Source of the DNA: an uncultured Clostridia bacterium
GTDB lineage: Bacteria; Bacillota; Clostridia; Christensenellales; Borkfalkiaceae
NCBI GenBank assembly: GCA_947629875.1
Contig: CANRFK010000004.1
Location: 1-28,903 of the forward strand
Length of the DNA stretch: 28,903 bases
Direction: 5' to 3'
Part shown: one piece after another, positions 28,607 through 28,903 of the stretch
Layout of the letters: each line of letters opens with the position of its first letter
Position numbering within the stretch: position 1 is the first letter of the stretch
The notes under the pieces: model-generated
The model's input: only the letters and a program-made list of their open reading frames with translations
The model's database searches: none
What the model was told of the DNA's origin: nothing
Translations under genes and position numbers: made by a program

Positions 28607-28903
28607 GAACTTAAGAGTTTGATTCTGGCTCAGGATGAACGCTGGCGGCGTGCTTAACACATGCAAGTCGAACGGACATGAGGGGCTTGCTCCTCATGTT
28701 AGTGGCGGACGGGTGAGTAACACGTGAGCAATCTGCCCATAGCAGGGGGATAACAGTTGGAAACGACTGCTAATACCGCATAAGACCACGAGGAGGCATC
28801 TCCATGAGGTCAAAGATTTTATCGGCTATGGATGAGCTCGCGTCCCATTAGGCAGTTGGCGGGGTAACGGCCCACCAAACCTACGATGGGTAGCCGACCT
28901 TAG
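28607..28903 (+). rRNA. rrs: 16S ribosomal RNA, 5' part, cut by window edge
   Basis: The universal 5' segment starts AGAGTTTGATTCTGGCTCAG at 28614. It is followed by GATGAACGCTGGCGGCGTGC, ACACATGCAAGTCGAACG, GGCGGACGGGTGAGTAACACG and CCTACGATGGGTAGCC. Placing the mature end 7 nt before AGAGTTTG gives 28607. About 297 of some 1,500 nt are present. Sequence in V1-V2 is of Clostridia type. The gene is co-oriented with replication from oriC, 23 kb away. Confidence 0.98.

Overview
The window looks like a piece of a Clostridia-type (Firmicutes) chromosome spanning the replication origin and the start of a ribosomal RNA operon. The evidence is a Bacillus/Clostridium-style origin neighbourhood (rsmG, dnaN, rpmH, rnpA, yidD, yidC, jag, parA, parB, two parS sites), the spore-protease gene yyaC that marks endospore-forming lineages, Gram-positive lipoprotein signals, and the 5' 300 bases of a 16S rRNA. 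Base composition is moderately GC-rich in genes. A Christensenellales-like gut bacterium would fit, but I cannot place it further from sequence alone.

Layout, left to right. Positions 1-740 hold the start of GTP-type PEP carboxykinase on the minus strand. Positions 1009-2934 hold a small, more AT-rich plus-strand operon that looks acquired: a short toxin-like protein, two almost identical zinc-ribbon proteins in tandem, and a DUF4417 protein. Minus-strand genes follow: an unknown protein, a SLOG-family protein, and rsmG. Positions 5450-5765 are a strong candidate oriC, with about nine DnaA-box-like sites, an AT-rich stretch with DnaA-trio periodicity, and the dnaN promoter. dnaA itself is not here. 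dnaN, rpmH, rnpA, yidD, yidC and jag then run on the plus strand. After a repeat-rich gap come a small unknown gene and yyaC (both minus), then cvpA, two parS sites, ftsH, parA, parB and a DUF2156-GNAT fusion (plus).

Positions 18121-27184 form an arabinan/arabino-oligosaccharide use region. It has a structured leader with a possible leader peptide, a very large sugar-binding lipoprotein, two ABC permeases, a secreted lipoprotein GH43 arabinanase and a cytoplasmic GH43 arabinanase. No ABC ATPase is present, so a shared MsmX-type ATPase elsewhere is likely. A long repeat-rich gap, a small membrane protein (minus) and tandem rRNA promoters lead into the 16S gene, cut by the window edge.

Genes left of the origin are mostly on the minus strand and genes right of it mostly on the plus strand, as expected for two replication arms. 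Tandem duplication is a theme: duplicated zinc-ribbon genes, repeats of the 3' ends of two genes just past their stop codons, short repeats after jag, and a pair of dispersed GC-rich elements. The least explained items are the 18.2 kb leader, the stop-codon-proximal tandem repeats, the origin without dnaA, and the toxin-like island.
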